The notes under the pieces were generated by a model that searched no databases, was not told where the DNA came from, and saw only the letters and a list, made by a program, of their open reading frames with translations. DNA of 64,000 nucleotides, from positions 310,001 to 374,000 of the forward strand of contig NZ_FNGW01000002.1 of NCBI RefSeq assembly GCF_900103615.1. The letters run 5' to 3'. This document shows positions 51,826 to 61,325 of this stretch, piece by piece; position 1 is the first letter of the stretch, and each line of letters opens with the position of its first letter. The translations under genes and the position numbers were made by a program. Source of the stretch: Romboutsia lituseburensis DSM 797 (lineage in GTDB: Bacteria > Bacillota > Clostridia > Peptostreptococcales > Peptostreptococcaceae).

Positions 51826-53016
51826 TCATCTAACTACCTTTCTTGTCAATGTTCCTATACCTAACCCCATCATTACTACTCCAACAAGCATTTCGATATT
51901 TGCTACAGTATAAGAAATCGCTGTAGGTTTTGAATTATTGCAACCTACACCAGCAAACATACCTACACTTAAATTTGTAGATTCATTAAAATCTTTCAAT
52001 AATTTCCATATATTCCATGTATTTATATTAGTTAATGTATACCTAACAGTTTCTCCATCTAAATCCATGCCAGTCAATAAATATGCTATAGAAAATATAA
52101 AAATTATTGCTAATGATGATAAAACACAAAACCAAGGTCTTTCTCCATAACCACATAAAAGCCAGTATAAATAAGATCCAATTTTAGGTATAATATTTGA
52201 ACATTTTCTCTCTGTACATTTGCCTAAGTAATAATACTCTCCAAAATTATTATTTAGAGTATTTTCTTTAAACTTATCTGCAAGGCTTTCATAGGTCATA
52301 TAAATACCTTCATATTCTTTCTTATCTTTTACTCTAGGTTCAATTTTATCAAAAAATGTTTTTTCATCAAATTTTGTTTTATATTTATCATTAAACTGAA
52401 TATCTTCTATATAGCATTCATATGTCTTAAATCCAGATAAATCGCTATCAACAATATCCACAACACTTAACTCGCTATGCATAATAATTGCATTGTTCAT
52501 AGCTGTTAACTCTATTGATGTATTTTTTATTTTACAGTTTTCAAAAATCAAGTATGAATTATCACAATTTAAAAATTTAGCATAAATTTCACATTTATAA
52601 AAACTGCACCCTAAATTGTCTTTTTTATTTAGTGCCGGAAGCTTTTCACTGTCTTCTTTTATAAAGATACAATTTTCAAACACAACACCTCCACCATTAA
52701 AAATACAATCTTCAAATATACACCCTATAAATCTACAGTTTTTGAATTTAATATTTCTAAAGCTACATCCTATGAATTTTGCACAAATTATATCTAAACT
52801 ATCAATATTCATAAAGTTCTCTTCATCATATAATCCTTTTTTCCCAATAAGCTTACTTTCAACTTTATTATAACTATAATTGGAATCTGGAATATATCCA
52901 GTTAAATCAATTTTATGTTTAACTATATCAATATATAACTTTTCATTATTCTTCTTTCTTCTTTCTAACTGATCTTTTAATACTGCTTTTTCTTCTTTAA
53001 AATTTATATATGCCAT
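51826..53016 (-). CDS. pentapeptide-repeat protein with channel-like membrane domain
   Basis: A 396-residue protein from ATG 53016, seven codons after another possible start. Residues about 75-205 form an imperfect pentapeptide-repeat helix (CSFRNIKFKNCRFIGCIFEDC, CxF pattern). Two hydrophobic helices near the C-terminus (SSLAIIFIFSIAYLLTG and NIEMLVGVVMMGLGIGTL) enclose a segment with SVGMFAGVG. The arrangement resembles Ion_trans_2 two-helix channels fused to pentapeptide repeats; the pore filter TVGYGD is absent. A fused sensor-channel is likely, but the ion is unclear. Monocistronic. Confidence 0.75.
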   Translation of the reverse strand: MAYINFKEEKAVLKDQLERRKKNNEKLYIDIVKHKIDLTGYIPDSNYSYNKVESKLIGKKGLYDEENFMNIDSLDIICAKFIGCSFRNIKFKNCRFIGCIFEDCIFNGGGVVFENCIFIKEDSEKLPALNKKDNLGCSFYKCEIYAKFLNCDNSYLIFENCKIKNTSIELTAMNNAIIMHSELSVVDIVDSDLSGFKTYECYIEDIQFNDKYKTKFDEKTFFDKIEPRVKDKKEYEGIYMTYESLADKFKENTLNNNFGEYYYLGKCTERKCSNIIPKIGSYLYWLLCGYGERPWFCVLSSLAIIFIFSIAYLLTGMDLDGETVRYTLTNINTWNIWKLLKDFNESTNLSVGMFAGVGCNNSKPTAISYTVANIEMLVGVVMMGLGIGTLTRKVVR

Positions 53017-53080
53017 AACATAACCTCTTCTATACAATTATTAAGTTAAAATTCTTAGTATATAATTGAAATGTTTAAAA

Positions 53081-53130
53081 TGATACAAAATAAACGTAAC
53101 TAATCTGTTACGTTTATTTTGTATCATTTT
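53081..53130. terminator. terminator with perfect 20-base inverted repeat
   Basis: TGATACAAAATAAACGTAAC (53081-53100) and its exact complement (53107-53126), with T-rich DNA on both sides, between two same-strand genes: lysW ends upstream. Confidence 0.75.
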
Positions 53131-53168
53131 TATTATTTTCACTTTCGGTTATATTATTCTGTTACTTT

Positions 53169-54911
53169 TTAATTTATATTTTCTATTATTTCTAAATTTT
53201 CTTCAACTTCAACTTTCTTGCCGAATATTTGAACCCCTATAAATATTGCAAATAAAGATATAGGTAATACTATATAAATTGGTAATCCTAAACCTGCTGG
53301 AATATATCCAAACACTACTGTTATAAAAGCCACAAATAATGAATATGGCATTTGAGTTTTAACATGGTCTATATGATTACATCCAGCCCCCATAGAAGAT
53401 AAAATCGTTGTATCAGATATAGGAGAACAATGATCTCCAAATATAGCACCTGTTAAAACTGCACTTGTTGTAACTATTATAAATGACATTTCTGGATTTA
53501 TAGAATGTGCTAATGGTACTGCAAGTGGCATAAGTATCCCCATAGTACCATAAGCAGTCCCTGTAGCAAATGATATAACTGCACCTAATATAAATATAAT
53601 ACTTGGTAATAGGAAATATGGTAAAGATCCTGATAGTAACGTTACTAAATATTTAGCAGTTCCTAACTCTTTTATTACTGAACTTAAAGACCATGCTAGT
53701 ATTAATATAACACCTGTCATTAATAGACCTTTCATTCCATCTATCCATGTTTCTATAGCCTCTGATATTGTAAATATTTTCTTAGAAACAGCCATCGCTA
53801 TACCAACTATACTAGCGAATAATGCTGATTGGAATAATGCTACTGATGCATCTGAAGCACTAAAAGCTTCCTTTATAGCTTCAAATGAGAATGGAGAATT
53901 TGTAAATAATTGTATTAATATTTGATCCTCACTGCTCATTATCGAACTATATCCACTATAATAAAAAGAAATTAAAGCCGTTATTATCAAAGTACCTATA
54001 GGTATTATTGCATTCCATATACTTAATTTTATTCCTTCTTTAGGCTCTAGATCTGATTTTTCTTTATCCTCTAAATTACCATCCACTAAATTATTCAGTC
54101 TCTCAGACTTGGCTCTTAATTCAGCATCTCTCATAGGCCCAAAATCTTTTGCTAAAAGTGCAGTTATTACTATAAAAGCTAATATTAATATATTGTAAAA
54201 TCTGTATGGTATAGTATTTAAGAATATACCAAATGCATCTGCATTTACACCAATCCCTGTAAAAGCATCATTTATAAGTCCAACTTCAAGTCCTATCCAT
54301 GTAGATATTATTGCAAGTCCAGCTATTGGAGCAGCTGTTGCATCTATTATAAAAGCTAATCTTTCTCTTGATATTTTCATTTTATCTGTTACAGGTCTCA
54401 TTATTGGACCTACTATTAATGAATTTGCATAGTCATCAAAGAATACTAAAAGTCCTAAAAACCAAGTTATAATCTGAGTTCCTTTTGCTGTTTTTGCTCT
54501 TTTAGCTAGTGCTTCTGCTATAGCTTTAGCTCCTCCCATCTTTGCAACAAGATTTATTACGCCTCCTATTGCTAAAACTTGAAGAATTATGCCTGCATTC
54601 CAAGGATCAGCTAAAGAATTTAATGCTCTATTTACTAAGTCTAAAAAAGCTTGTATTAATGCTGAAAATACGTTATTACCAGATATATTAATTATAAAGC
54701 TACCTGATAAAATTCCTAAAAATAAAGATACTACAACATTTTTAGTTAAAAAAGCTAATACTATAGCTATAACTGGCGGTAGTAAGGTTACTAATTGAAA
54801 CTTTTGAGCATTGATAGTAGCTTGATCTACCTCCCCTGCAAACACTAATGGTGACGATAAAATTAACATAATTACTGTTACTAGTATTAATCTAAATTTT
54901 CTATTATTCAT
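53169..54911 (-). CDS. lysW: NhaC-superfamily lysine transporter LysW
   Basis: A 580-residue membrane protein with about 12 helices plus an N-terminal hydrophobic segment, of the NhaC Na+/H+ antiporter superfamily. Family segments include FFDDYANSLIVGPIMRPVTD, FATGTAYGTMGILMPLA and GDHCSPISDTTILSSMGAGC (each shortened). A lysine riboswitch controls it, which is how the LysW group was defined by comparative genomics; that makes lysine the likely substrate, probably with Na+ or in exchange for H+. The ATG follows AAGGAGGAT. Loop of about 60 charged residues in the middle faces one side of the membrane. Confidence 0.88.
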   Translation of the reverse strand: MNNRKFRLILVTVIMLILSSPLVFAGEVDQATINAQKFQLVTLLPPVIAIVLAFLTKNVVVSLFLGILSGSFIINISGNNVFSALIQAFLDLVNRALNSLADPWNAGIILQVLAIGGVINLVAKMGGAKAIAEALAKRAKTAKGTQIITWFLGLLVFFDDYANSLIVGPIMRPVTDKMKISRERLAFIIDATAAPIAGLAIISTWIGLEVGLINDAFTGIGVNADAFGIFLNTIPYRFYNILILAFIVITALLAKDFGPMRDAELRAKSERLNNLVDGNLEDKEKSDLEPKEGIKLSIWNAIIPIGTLIITALISFYYSGYSSIMSSEDQILIQLFTNSPFSFEAIKEAFSASDASVALFQSALFASIVGIAMAVSKKIFTISEAIETWIDGMKGLLMTGVILILAWSLSSVIKELGTAKYLVTLLSGSLPYFLLPSIIFILGAVISFATGTAYGTMGILMPLAVPLAHSINPEMSFIIVTTSAVLTGAIFGDHCSPISDTTILSSMGAGCNHIDHVKTQMPYSLFVAFITVVFGYIPAGLGLPIYIVLPISLFAIFIGVQIFGKKVEVEENLEIIENIN

Positions 54912-54953
54912 AAAACATATCCTCCTTAATTTTTATTGTGAATATGGAGGGTA

Positions 54954-54985
54954 ATAAAAAAGCCTTGAGTTTACACTCAAGGCTT
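54954..54985 (-). terminator. attenuator terminator of the lysine riboswitch
   Basis: Stem AAGCCTTGAGT/ACTCAAGGCTT (54960-54970 with 54975-54985) followed on the minus strand by TTTTT, 42 bases before the lysW ATG. Confidence 0.88.
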
Positions 54986-55089
54986 ATTTTCATTTACATA
55001 GTTTATTTAAAATTTGGATTAATCTCTGCGCGCAACAAATTTTAAATATAGCAGTACTATATATAGTCTACTGTATTGTAAAAATTCCT

Positions 55090-55260
55090 TAAATGTAGCT
55101 CCCCACAAAACAAGTTTGTGACAGTTATGCATATATTTTATGCATACCCAGCAATATAACTTCAAAGCATTAGTTATAAGCTTCGGCGATAGTTCCTTTC
55201 CTAATAAATCATTGTGCTTACCTCATTATTAGTACTGATAAATATCGCAGCCTCTACCCT
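55090..55260 (-). promoter_or_regulatory. lysine riboswitch (L-box) aptamer
   Basis: The minus strand shows the L-box core in order: GTAGAGGCTGCG at the 5' side, GAGGTAAGCAC, AGGAAAGGAACTATCGCCGAAGC, TTGCTGGG, ACTGTCAC...GTGGGGAGCTAC at the 3' side (GTAG pairs with CTAC as P1). All conserved blocks are present. Bound lysine would favour the terminator downstream and shut lysW. Confidence 0.95.
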
Positions 55261-55291
55261 TTTTTATTCACTTTTGTTTTACTTATTAATC

Positions 55292-55320
55292 ATTATAGAT
55301 TAACTTATTTGTTTTATCAA
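55292..55320 (-). promoter_or_regulatory. sigma-A promoter of the lysine riboswitch/lysW unit
   Basis: Minus strand TTGATA (55320-55315), 17-base spacer, TATAAT (55297-55292), about 32 bases before the aptamer. Confidence 0.85.
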
Positions 55321-55446
55321 CCATTTTTTTAAATTTTTGTTAAATTCTAAAAATAATATATATTTACTTTTTTTTACATCATATGATACTATTTGATTAA
55401 TTAAAAAGTTTTATTAATTAAATAATATAAATCTAGGGGGATGACG

Positions 55447-56433
55447 ATGTTATTAATTTATAACGATAAAACTAATCCATACTTTAACCTTGCTATGGAA
55501 GAATATTTTCTAAAAAATTTCTGTGATGATATATTTATTTTATGGAGAAATGAGCCATCAATCATTGTAGGAAAAAATCAAAACACATTATCCGAAATAA
55601 ATATTGAATATGTAAAAGAAAATAATATTCCTGTAGTAAGAAGGCAATCTGGGGGTGGAGCTGTTTTTCATGATTTGGGAAATATTAATTTTACATTTAT
55701 AGCTAATGATAAAAAAGGATTTAGTGATTTTAAAAGATTTACACAACCAATAATAAATTTATTGAGAACTTTAGATATTGATGCTACTTTTTCTGGTAGA
55801 AATGATCTATTAATAGATGGTAAAAAATTTTCAGGTAATGCACAGTACAACTATAAAAATAGAGTCATGCATCACGGTACATTATTGTTTTCATCTCAAA
55901 TTTCAGACCTTTCAAATGCATTAAAGGTAAAGCCCATAAAATTTGAAGGCAAAGGTATCAAAAGTGTAAAATCAAGAGTAACTAATATAAGAGAACACTT
56001 AAAAAAAGATATATCTATTTTAGAATTTAAAGATTTAATTATAAATTATTTATTAAATACTAATAGCAATAATAAAACATATGATTTAACAAATGATGAT
56101 ATCGATAATATCTGGTTATTAGCTAACAATAAATATAACTCTTGGGAATGGAATTTTGGAAACTCTCCTAAATATAGTTTAACTAATCAATTAAAATACC
56201 CTGGCGGAAATGTGGAGTTCAATCTTAATGTTGAAAAGGGAATTATAAAAAATATTAAATTCTTTGGTGATTTTTTTGGTGAATCTGATGTTTCTTATAT
56301 AGAGAATTTATTAGTTGGAATAAAACATGACGAAGATAGCATAAAAGATGCATTAAATCTAATTGATATAAATAATTATTTTTTAGGTGCAAATATAGAA
56401 ATACTCTTATCCGGTATTTTAGGAGTTAAATAA
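55447..56433 (+). CDS. lplA: lipoate-protein ligase A
   Basis: A 328-residue enzyme. IVGKNQNTLSEIN, the lipoate-binding RRQSGGGAVFHDLGNINFT, NDLLIDGKKFSGNAQ and HHGTLLF segments mark the catalytic domain (about 1-240); the C-terminal 85 residues are the accessory LplA_C domain. It activates lipoate with ATP and attaches it to carrier lysines. The ATG at 55447 lies six bases after GGGGG; the ATG at 55441 directly abuts it. Monocistronic with its own terminator. Confidence 0.93.
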   Translation: MLLIYNDKTNPYFNLAMEEYFLKNFCDDIFILWRNEPSIIVGKNQNTLSEINIEYVKENNIPVVRRQSGGGAVFHDLGNINFTFIANDKKGFSDFKRFTQPIINLLRTLDIDATFSGRNDLLIDGKKFSGNAQYNYKNRVMHHGTLLFSSQISDLSNALKVKPIKFEGKGIKSVKSRVTNIREHLKKDISILEFKDLIINYLLNTNSNNKTYDLTNDDIDNIWLLANNKYNSWEWNFGNSPKYSLTNQLKYPGGNVEFNLNVEKGIIKNIKFFGDFFGESDVSYIENLLVGIKHDEDSIKDALNLIDINNYFLGANIEILLSGILGVK

Positions 56434-56462
56434 AAAAGAGCTAATTTAAGCTCTTTTTTATT
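56432..56462 (+). terminator. Rho-independent terminator of lplA
   Basis: AAAAAAGAGCT/AGCTCTTTTTT stem directly at the stop codon. Confidence 0.85.
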
Positions 56463-56677
56463 TTTTTAAAAGTTATCACTATCTAAGTACCTACGTCTTT
56501 ATTTTTTAAATCTAAATCCATATATTATTTACTTTATTCATGTTTCATTCATGTTTAACATTATTTTTTAACGTTCCATGACTTTTATACTTATTTTTAT
56601 TATTTACTTTTATTAAATTTATTTATATAATCTTTATTATAAACATATTATTTACTAACCTTTAAGGAGATTATCTT

Positions 56678-58324
56678 ATGAAAAAATATAGTTATAAAGA
56701 GATTCAAATGATATATGGAAAAATAAGTCCTTTTGAATTTAAGGATAGACTAATAGATTTAGCAAGATACAATTCAAATAAAAATAACATGCCTTTACTA
56801 GATGCAGGTCGCGGAAACCCTAACTGGACTGCAGCTACACCTAGAGAAGCATTTTTTACATTTGGACAGTTTGCAGTTAATGAGACTCGTTTAAACTGGG
56901 ATTTAGGAAATTTAGCAGGTATGCCTCAAAAAACTGGTATCTGTGATAGATTTTATAATTATATAAGTGAAAATAAAGATATGCCAGGTGCTGAATTATT
57001 AAAAAACATAGTTGATTACGGTATAAACGAATTAAATTTTAATGGTGATGATTTTGTTCATGAATTAGCAGATGCTATAATTGGTGATAACTATCCAGTT
57101 CCAGATAGAATGTTGCCTCATTTAGAAAAAATAGTTCATGATTATTTAGTTCAAGAAATGAAATATAATACTAAATTAGGTGGAGAATTAGATATATTTG
57201 CAGTAGAGGGAGCTACAGCTGCAATGTGCTATATTTTTGATTCTTTAATGGCTAATGAACTTTTACGAAAAGGTGATAAAATTGCTCTAATGACACCTAT
57301 ATTTACTCCTTATTTAGAAATACCTCATCTTCCTAGATATGAATTTGAAGTTATTAATATAAATGCAGACGAAATCGATGAATATGGAAATCATACGTGG
57401 CAATATTCAAAAAAAGAATTAGATAAACTTAAAGATACATCTATAAAAGCTCTATTTGTGGTTAATCCTAACAATCCAGCATCTATAGCAATAAGCGATG
57501 AATGTTCTACAAATCTTGTTGATGTAGTTAAAAATTATAATAAAGATTTGATGATAATATCTGACGATGTGTATGGCACTTTTGTAAATGAATTTACCTC
57601 ATTAATGTGTAAACTACCATATAATACCATAGGAGTTTACTCTTACTCTAAATATTTTGGAGTTACAGGGTGGAGACTAGGTACAATGGCTTTACACAAA
57701 ACTAATGTATTTGATAAAAGAATAAATGATTTAGATGAGGAATTAAAATTATCTTTAAATAAACGTTATTCTGATATGAGTTTAAATCCATCAACTTTAT
57801 CATTTATGGATAGAATAGTTGCTGATAGTAGATTAGTTGCCCTTAACCATACAGCAGGTTTATCTACACCACAACAAGTTCAAATGGCATTTTTCTCTGC
57901 ATTTGCATTAATTGATAAGGAAAATGCATATAAAAAGTTAAATATCAGTATTTGTAATAAACGTCATGACTTATTATATAATGCATTAGGAGTAGTTATT
58001 AAAGAAGATAAAAATAATGCTGCTTATTACACTCAATTTGATATAGAAAATTGGGCAAAATTTAATTATGGAGATGATTTCGTAAAATACTTAAAATCTC
58101 ATTATTCTCCTGTAGATGTTTTATATAAATTAGCTAATAACTACTCAATTGTTTTACTTAGTGGAAATGGTTTTGCTGGCCCTGATTGGTCTGTAAGAGT
58201 TTCTCTTGCCAATCTTAATGATGAATCTTACTCTAAAATTGGAAAAGCTTTAAAAAATATATTAAGCGGTTATGTAAATGATTATAAGAACTATATTAAT
58301 AATCATTCTAATTTAACTATATAA
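56678..58324 (+). CDS. aspD: aspartate 4-decarboxylase (PLP-dependent)
   Basis: A 548-residue class I aminotransferase-fold enzyme of the aspartate 4-decarboxylase type. DAGRGNPNWTAATPREAF, LDIFAVEGATAAMCYIF, NPNNPAS, SDDVYGTF and the Schiff-base lysine in SYSKYFGVTGWRLG (K325) are family marks; its length distinguishes it from ordinary aspartate aminotransferase (about 400). It converts L-aspartate to L-alanine and CO2 and has side aminotransferase activity. In lactic acid bacteria it works with the antiporter AspT to create a proton motive force, but no AspT is next to it. AAGGAGAT site. Confidence 0.9.
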   Translation: MKKYSYKEIQMIYGKISPFEFKDRLIDLARYNSNKNNMPLLDAGRGNPNWTAATPREAFFTFGQFAVNETRLNWDLGNLAGMPQKTGICDRFYNYISENKDMPGAELLKNIVDYGINELNFNGDDFVHELADAIIGDNYPVPDRMLPHLEKIVHDYLVQEMKYNTKLGGELDIFAVEGATAAMCYIFDSLMANELLRKGDKIALMTPIFTPYLEIPHLPRYEFEVININADEIDEYGNHTWQYSKKELDKLKDTSIKALFVVNPNNPASIAISDECSTNLVDVVKNYNKDLMIISDDVYGTFVNEFTSLMCKLPYNTIGVYSYSKYFGVTGWRLGTMALHKTNVFDKRINDLDEELKLSLNKRYSDMSLNPSTLSFMDRIVADSRLVALNHTAGLSTPQQVQMAFFSAFALIDKENAYKKLNISICNKRHDLLYNALGVVIKEDKNNAAYYTQFDIENWAKFNYGDDFVKYLKSHYSPVDVLYKLANNYSIVLLSGNGFAGPDWSVRVSLANLNDESYSKIGKALKNILSGYVNDYKNYINNHSNLTI

Positions 58325-58337
58325 TTAAATATTATAA

Positions 58338-58386
58338 AATAGGAGTTATAATGAATAAATATGTATTCATTATAACTCCTATTATT
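58338..58386. terminator. bidirectional Rho-independent terminator
   Basis: Twenty-base stem AATAGGAGTTATAATGAATA with its complement, between the convergent aspD and asnB genes. Confidence 0.8.
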
Positions 58387-60217
58387 AATATTTAATTATT
58401 TTATTTTCCATAAACATTTGATGCCATAAACAAAATGCATATATAGACCAAATTTTTCTAGAATTATCTTGATGATCTTTTATGTGATTATCCAATAAAT
58501 TTATAGCATAATCTTTATTTAATACCTCATCTACATCAGCATCATGTATAGTTTGTCTAACAACATCCCCTAAATCCTCTTTTAGCCAAACTCTAATAGG
58601 AGTTGGAAATCCTAATTTTTTCTTCTCTACCATATGTAGTGGTATTATATCTTTAAACGCTTCTCTAAGTAATACCTTAGTATTAGAATTACTTATTTTT
58701 TGATCAATTTTTAAATGTTTTGCTAATTCTAACACTTCTTTATCTAAAAAAGGAACTCTAAGCTCTATAGATTGAGCCATCGACATCTTATCTGCCTTTT
58801 GAAGGATGTCTCCCTCTAACCATGTATTAACATCTACATGTTGCATTGTAGTTACATAATCATAGTTATTAATTCTAGCTTCTTCATATATGGAAGAAAG
58901 TATTTTTTGATATTCATTGTTTTCACTGTAGTTTTTTACTATTTTTCTAACTTCATCATTTTCAAATATCTTTGCATTCCCAATATATCTATCTTCTAAT
59001 GGAGTTGTTGCTCTATATAAATAACTCTTACCTTTTATATTTGGCATTACACTAGATACTCCATTTAGAGCCTTTTTAATACCTCTAGGCATATTTAATA
59101 TAGGCTTTACACTATTATACTCTTTATATATATTGTAACCACCAAAAAGTTCATCGGCTCCTTCACCTGATAAAACTACTGTAGCATGTTTTTTCGCTTC
59201 TTTTGATAAAAAATATATCCCAACTTGAGATGGATCAGCTACTGGATCGTCTAAATGATAAAAAACCTCTGGCAATGACTTTATATAATCTTGTTGGGTA
59301 ACATTAATATCTATATTTTCTATACCTAAAACTCTAGCAGTTTTTTTAGCAACCTCTATTTCATCATATCCATCCACTCCAAATCCAACTGAAAAAGATT
59401 TAATATTTGGATTTACCTGGGATGCTATTGTCGCTACTATAGTCGAATCTATTCCTCCAGATAAAAATGTACCAACTTCTACATGTGCGTCCATATGATG
59501 CTTTATTGAATCTGCTACAACTTCTTTAACATCATTTGCTGTAATGTGTTTTTTAGGTATAAAGTCTACTTTATAATATTTTTTAAGTTCAAGTTTTCCA
59601 TCCTTTACTGTAAATGAATATCCTGGTGGAATTAATTTAATATCTTCTATCATTGTATTTTCTAATGGAACATACTGAAATGAAAGATAGTTTTGAAGAC
59701 TTTTTTCATTTAAATTTACCTCATCTAATAAATTTACTATTGCTTTATACTCTGATGAAAAAACTATAAAATCAGAATTGTCCAGATAGTATAAAGGTTT
59801 TATACCAAAGTGATCTCTAGCTCCAAATAGTAAATTTCTTTCTTCATCATAAATTATAAATGAAAACATTCCTCTTAAATTTTCTACACATTTTTCTTTA
59901 TTTTCAATATAAGAAGTCAACAAAACCTCTGTATCACAGTTTGTTTTAAATTCATATCCTTTATCAATTAAATTACTTCTTAAGATATTATGATTATATA
60001 TTTCACCATTAAAAATAATAGTATTATTATTTTTTTCAAATGGTTGACTTCCATTTTCTAAGTCTAATATGCTCAACCTTTTAAATGCAAATTCTATATT
60101 ATCTTTTTTATATATACCAGTATGATTAGGTCCTCTGTGATTAATGTTCTCTACTAATTTTTCTATTTCTAAATCTTTATTCCTATTTTTATAATATATT
60201 GAAACGTGTCCGCACAT
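58385..60217 (-). CDS. asnB: asparagine synthetase (glutamine-hydrolysing) AsnB
   Basis: A 610-residue enzyme. The glutaminase domain starts MCGHVSIYY with the catalytic C2 (after Met removal C1), then RLSILDLENG, IIFNGEIYNH and CDTEVLL. The synthetase domain has the PP-loop SGGIDST, VVLSGEGADELFGGY and QKADKMSMAQSIELRVPFLD (as contiguous marks). It makes asparagine from aspartate, glutamine and ATP. It converges with aspD, so both act on aspartate. TAGGAGG site. Confidence 0.95.
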   Translation of the reverse strand: MCGHVSIYYKNRNKDLEIEKLVENINHRGPNHTGIYKKDNIEFAFKRLSILDLENGSQPFEKNNNTIIFNGEIYNHNILRSNLIDKGYEFKTNCDTEVLLTSYIENKEKCVENLRGMFSFIIYDEERNLLFGARDHFGIKPLYYLDNSDFIVFSSEYKAIVNLLDEVNLNEKSLQNYLSFQYVPLENTMIEDIKLIPPGYSFTVKDGKLELKKYYKVDFIPKKHITANDVKEVVADSIKHHMDAHVEVGTFLSGGIDSTIVATIASQVNPNIKSFSVGFGVDGYDEIEVAKKTARVLGIENIDINVTQQDYIKSLPEVFYHLDDPVADPSQVGIYFLSKEAKKHATVVLSGEGADELFGGYNIYKEYNSVKPILNMPRGIKKALNGVSSVMPNIKGKSYLYRATTPLEDRYIGNAKIFENDEVRKIVKNYSENNEYQKILSSIYEEARINNYDYVTTMQHVDVNTWLEGDILQKADKMSMAQSIELRVPFLDKEVLELAKHLKIDQKISNSNTKVLLREAFKDIIPLHMVEKKKLGFPTPIRVWLKEDLGDVVRQTIHDADVDEVLNKDYAINLLDNHIKDHQDNSRKIWSIYAFCLWHQMFMENKIIKY

Positions 60218-60338
60218 AATTTTATTATTCCTCCTACTATTCTTCTATTTACTATTTTTTACATATTATAGAAGTCTATACATATAGGAGTCTAAATTTA
60301 AATTTAGTTTTATAAATTTGCTTAATTAATATTGTACT

Positions 60339-61052
60339 TTACTTGAACAAATATATATATCCTATTATAACTATCGTCAAGTCAGCTAAAATATGTATTG
60401 CCCATGAATTTAAAAAATTATCCGACTTAGTATCAACATAATTAAATACAATTCCTGTTATAAATAACCCTAGTATACATAATAGAATTAATTCAATACT
60501 AAACCAGTTTTTAAATATACCTATATGATACAATGCAAATAACAATGAAGAAAAAATATATCCTACTTTTTTATATCCCATTTTATTTAAATTAGTAAAT
60601 ATAAATCCTCTAAAAAAAAATTCCTCTAAAAAAGAATTTGCAAATGTAAAATATGTAGTTACGATTAAATAATTTGTAGATGTTATTTTTGATTTTGTAG
60701 CTAATTCTAAAAATATAACATCCATATTTATTATTTTTTTAAAAAACATAAAAGCTCCGACTAATATAACTGCAGATAATACCCCTAAAAGAATTCCTAC
60801 ACCTATCGTTTCTTTATCTACTAGCTTTAAATTAAGTCCTTCTTTTAAACTTGTCTTTCTAATTATCTTTATAAATACAACCGGACTCATAGTAAATAAA
60901 ATAATTTTACTTACAGTCTTAGTCAAATAATCCACCATTAATATCTGCTCGATTGCAAATAAAATTACTACACATAGTATAGATGTGAAAATTATAAAAT
61001 TTATATATATTTTTTTTTCACTTAAACTTATATTTTCCAGTTCTTTATTCAA
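60339..61052 (-). CDS. CPBP (CAAX/Abi) family intramembrane glutamic protease
   Basis: A 237-residue membrane protein with about seven helices. The diagnostic motif EExxxR is E143-E144-FFF-R148 (FLEEFFFRGF), and further conserved histidines follow (SLLFALYHIG and HILADLT). Bacterial members process or protect against peptides (bacteriocin immunity, SpdC/MroQ type). Starts at TTG behind GGGGGTA. Transcribed from a consensus promoter through an unusual structured leader of about 160 bases. Confidence 0.85.
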   Translation of the reverse strand: MNKELENISLSEKKIYINFIIFTSILCVVILFAIEQILMVDYLTKTVSKIILFTMSPVVFIKIIRKTSLKEGLNLKLVDKETIGVGILLGVLSAVILVGAFMFFKKIINMDVIFLELATKSKITSTNYLIVTTYFTFANSFLEEFFFRGFIFTNLNKMGYKKVGYIFSSLLFALYHIGIFKNWFSIELILLCILGLFITGIVFNYVDTKSDNFLNSWAIHILADLTIVIIGYIYLFK

Positions 61053-61082
61053 ATTAATACCCCCTTATTTATACCTAATTAT

Positions 61083-61178
61083 AAATTTAAAGCCTAAATT
61101 TTACAATTTAAATTATAAAATTTAGGCTTTAAATTTAATTACAGACAAAGAACCCTTTATATAAAATATAAAAGGTTC
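61083..61178 (-). promoter_or_regulatory. structured leader of the CPBP gene with two hairpins
   Basis: Hairpin 1: GAACC.TTTATA/TATAAA.GGTTC (61150-61161 with 61167-61178). Hairpin 2: a 22-base near-perfect inverted repeat AAATTTAAAGCC... (61083-61104 with 61115-61136), directly before the ribosome-binding site, with a short T-rich run. Transcribed on the minus strand it could be an attenuator or ribosome-binding-site sequestering leader. No known riboswitch consensus recognised. Confidence 0.45.
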
Positions 61179-61220
61179 CCCTGGTATATAATAGTTATTA
61201 TTTTTTAAACGTTTATCAAA

Positions 61221-61249
61221 ATAATATAATACTATTCTTTATCTGTCAA
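61221..61249 (-). promoter_or_regulatory. sigma-A promoter of the CPBP gene
   Basis: Consensus TTGACA (minus strand 61249-61244), 17-base spacer, TATTAT (61226-61221). Confidence 0.85.
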
Positions 61250-61325
61250 GTTTTATATAAAATTATATTTAAATTTAGTAAATTTTTTTGTCTTTAAATA
61301 AGCATAATAATCAGGAGGTGATTTT

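Noticed and set aside
53081-53126. Insertion-sequence end or transposon remnant (20-base perfect inverted repeat)
   Set aside because: The two arms are six bases apart and lie just after a gene end with T-rich flanks, which fits a terminator; no transposase in the window.
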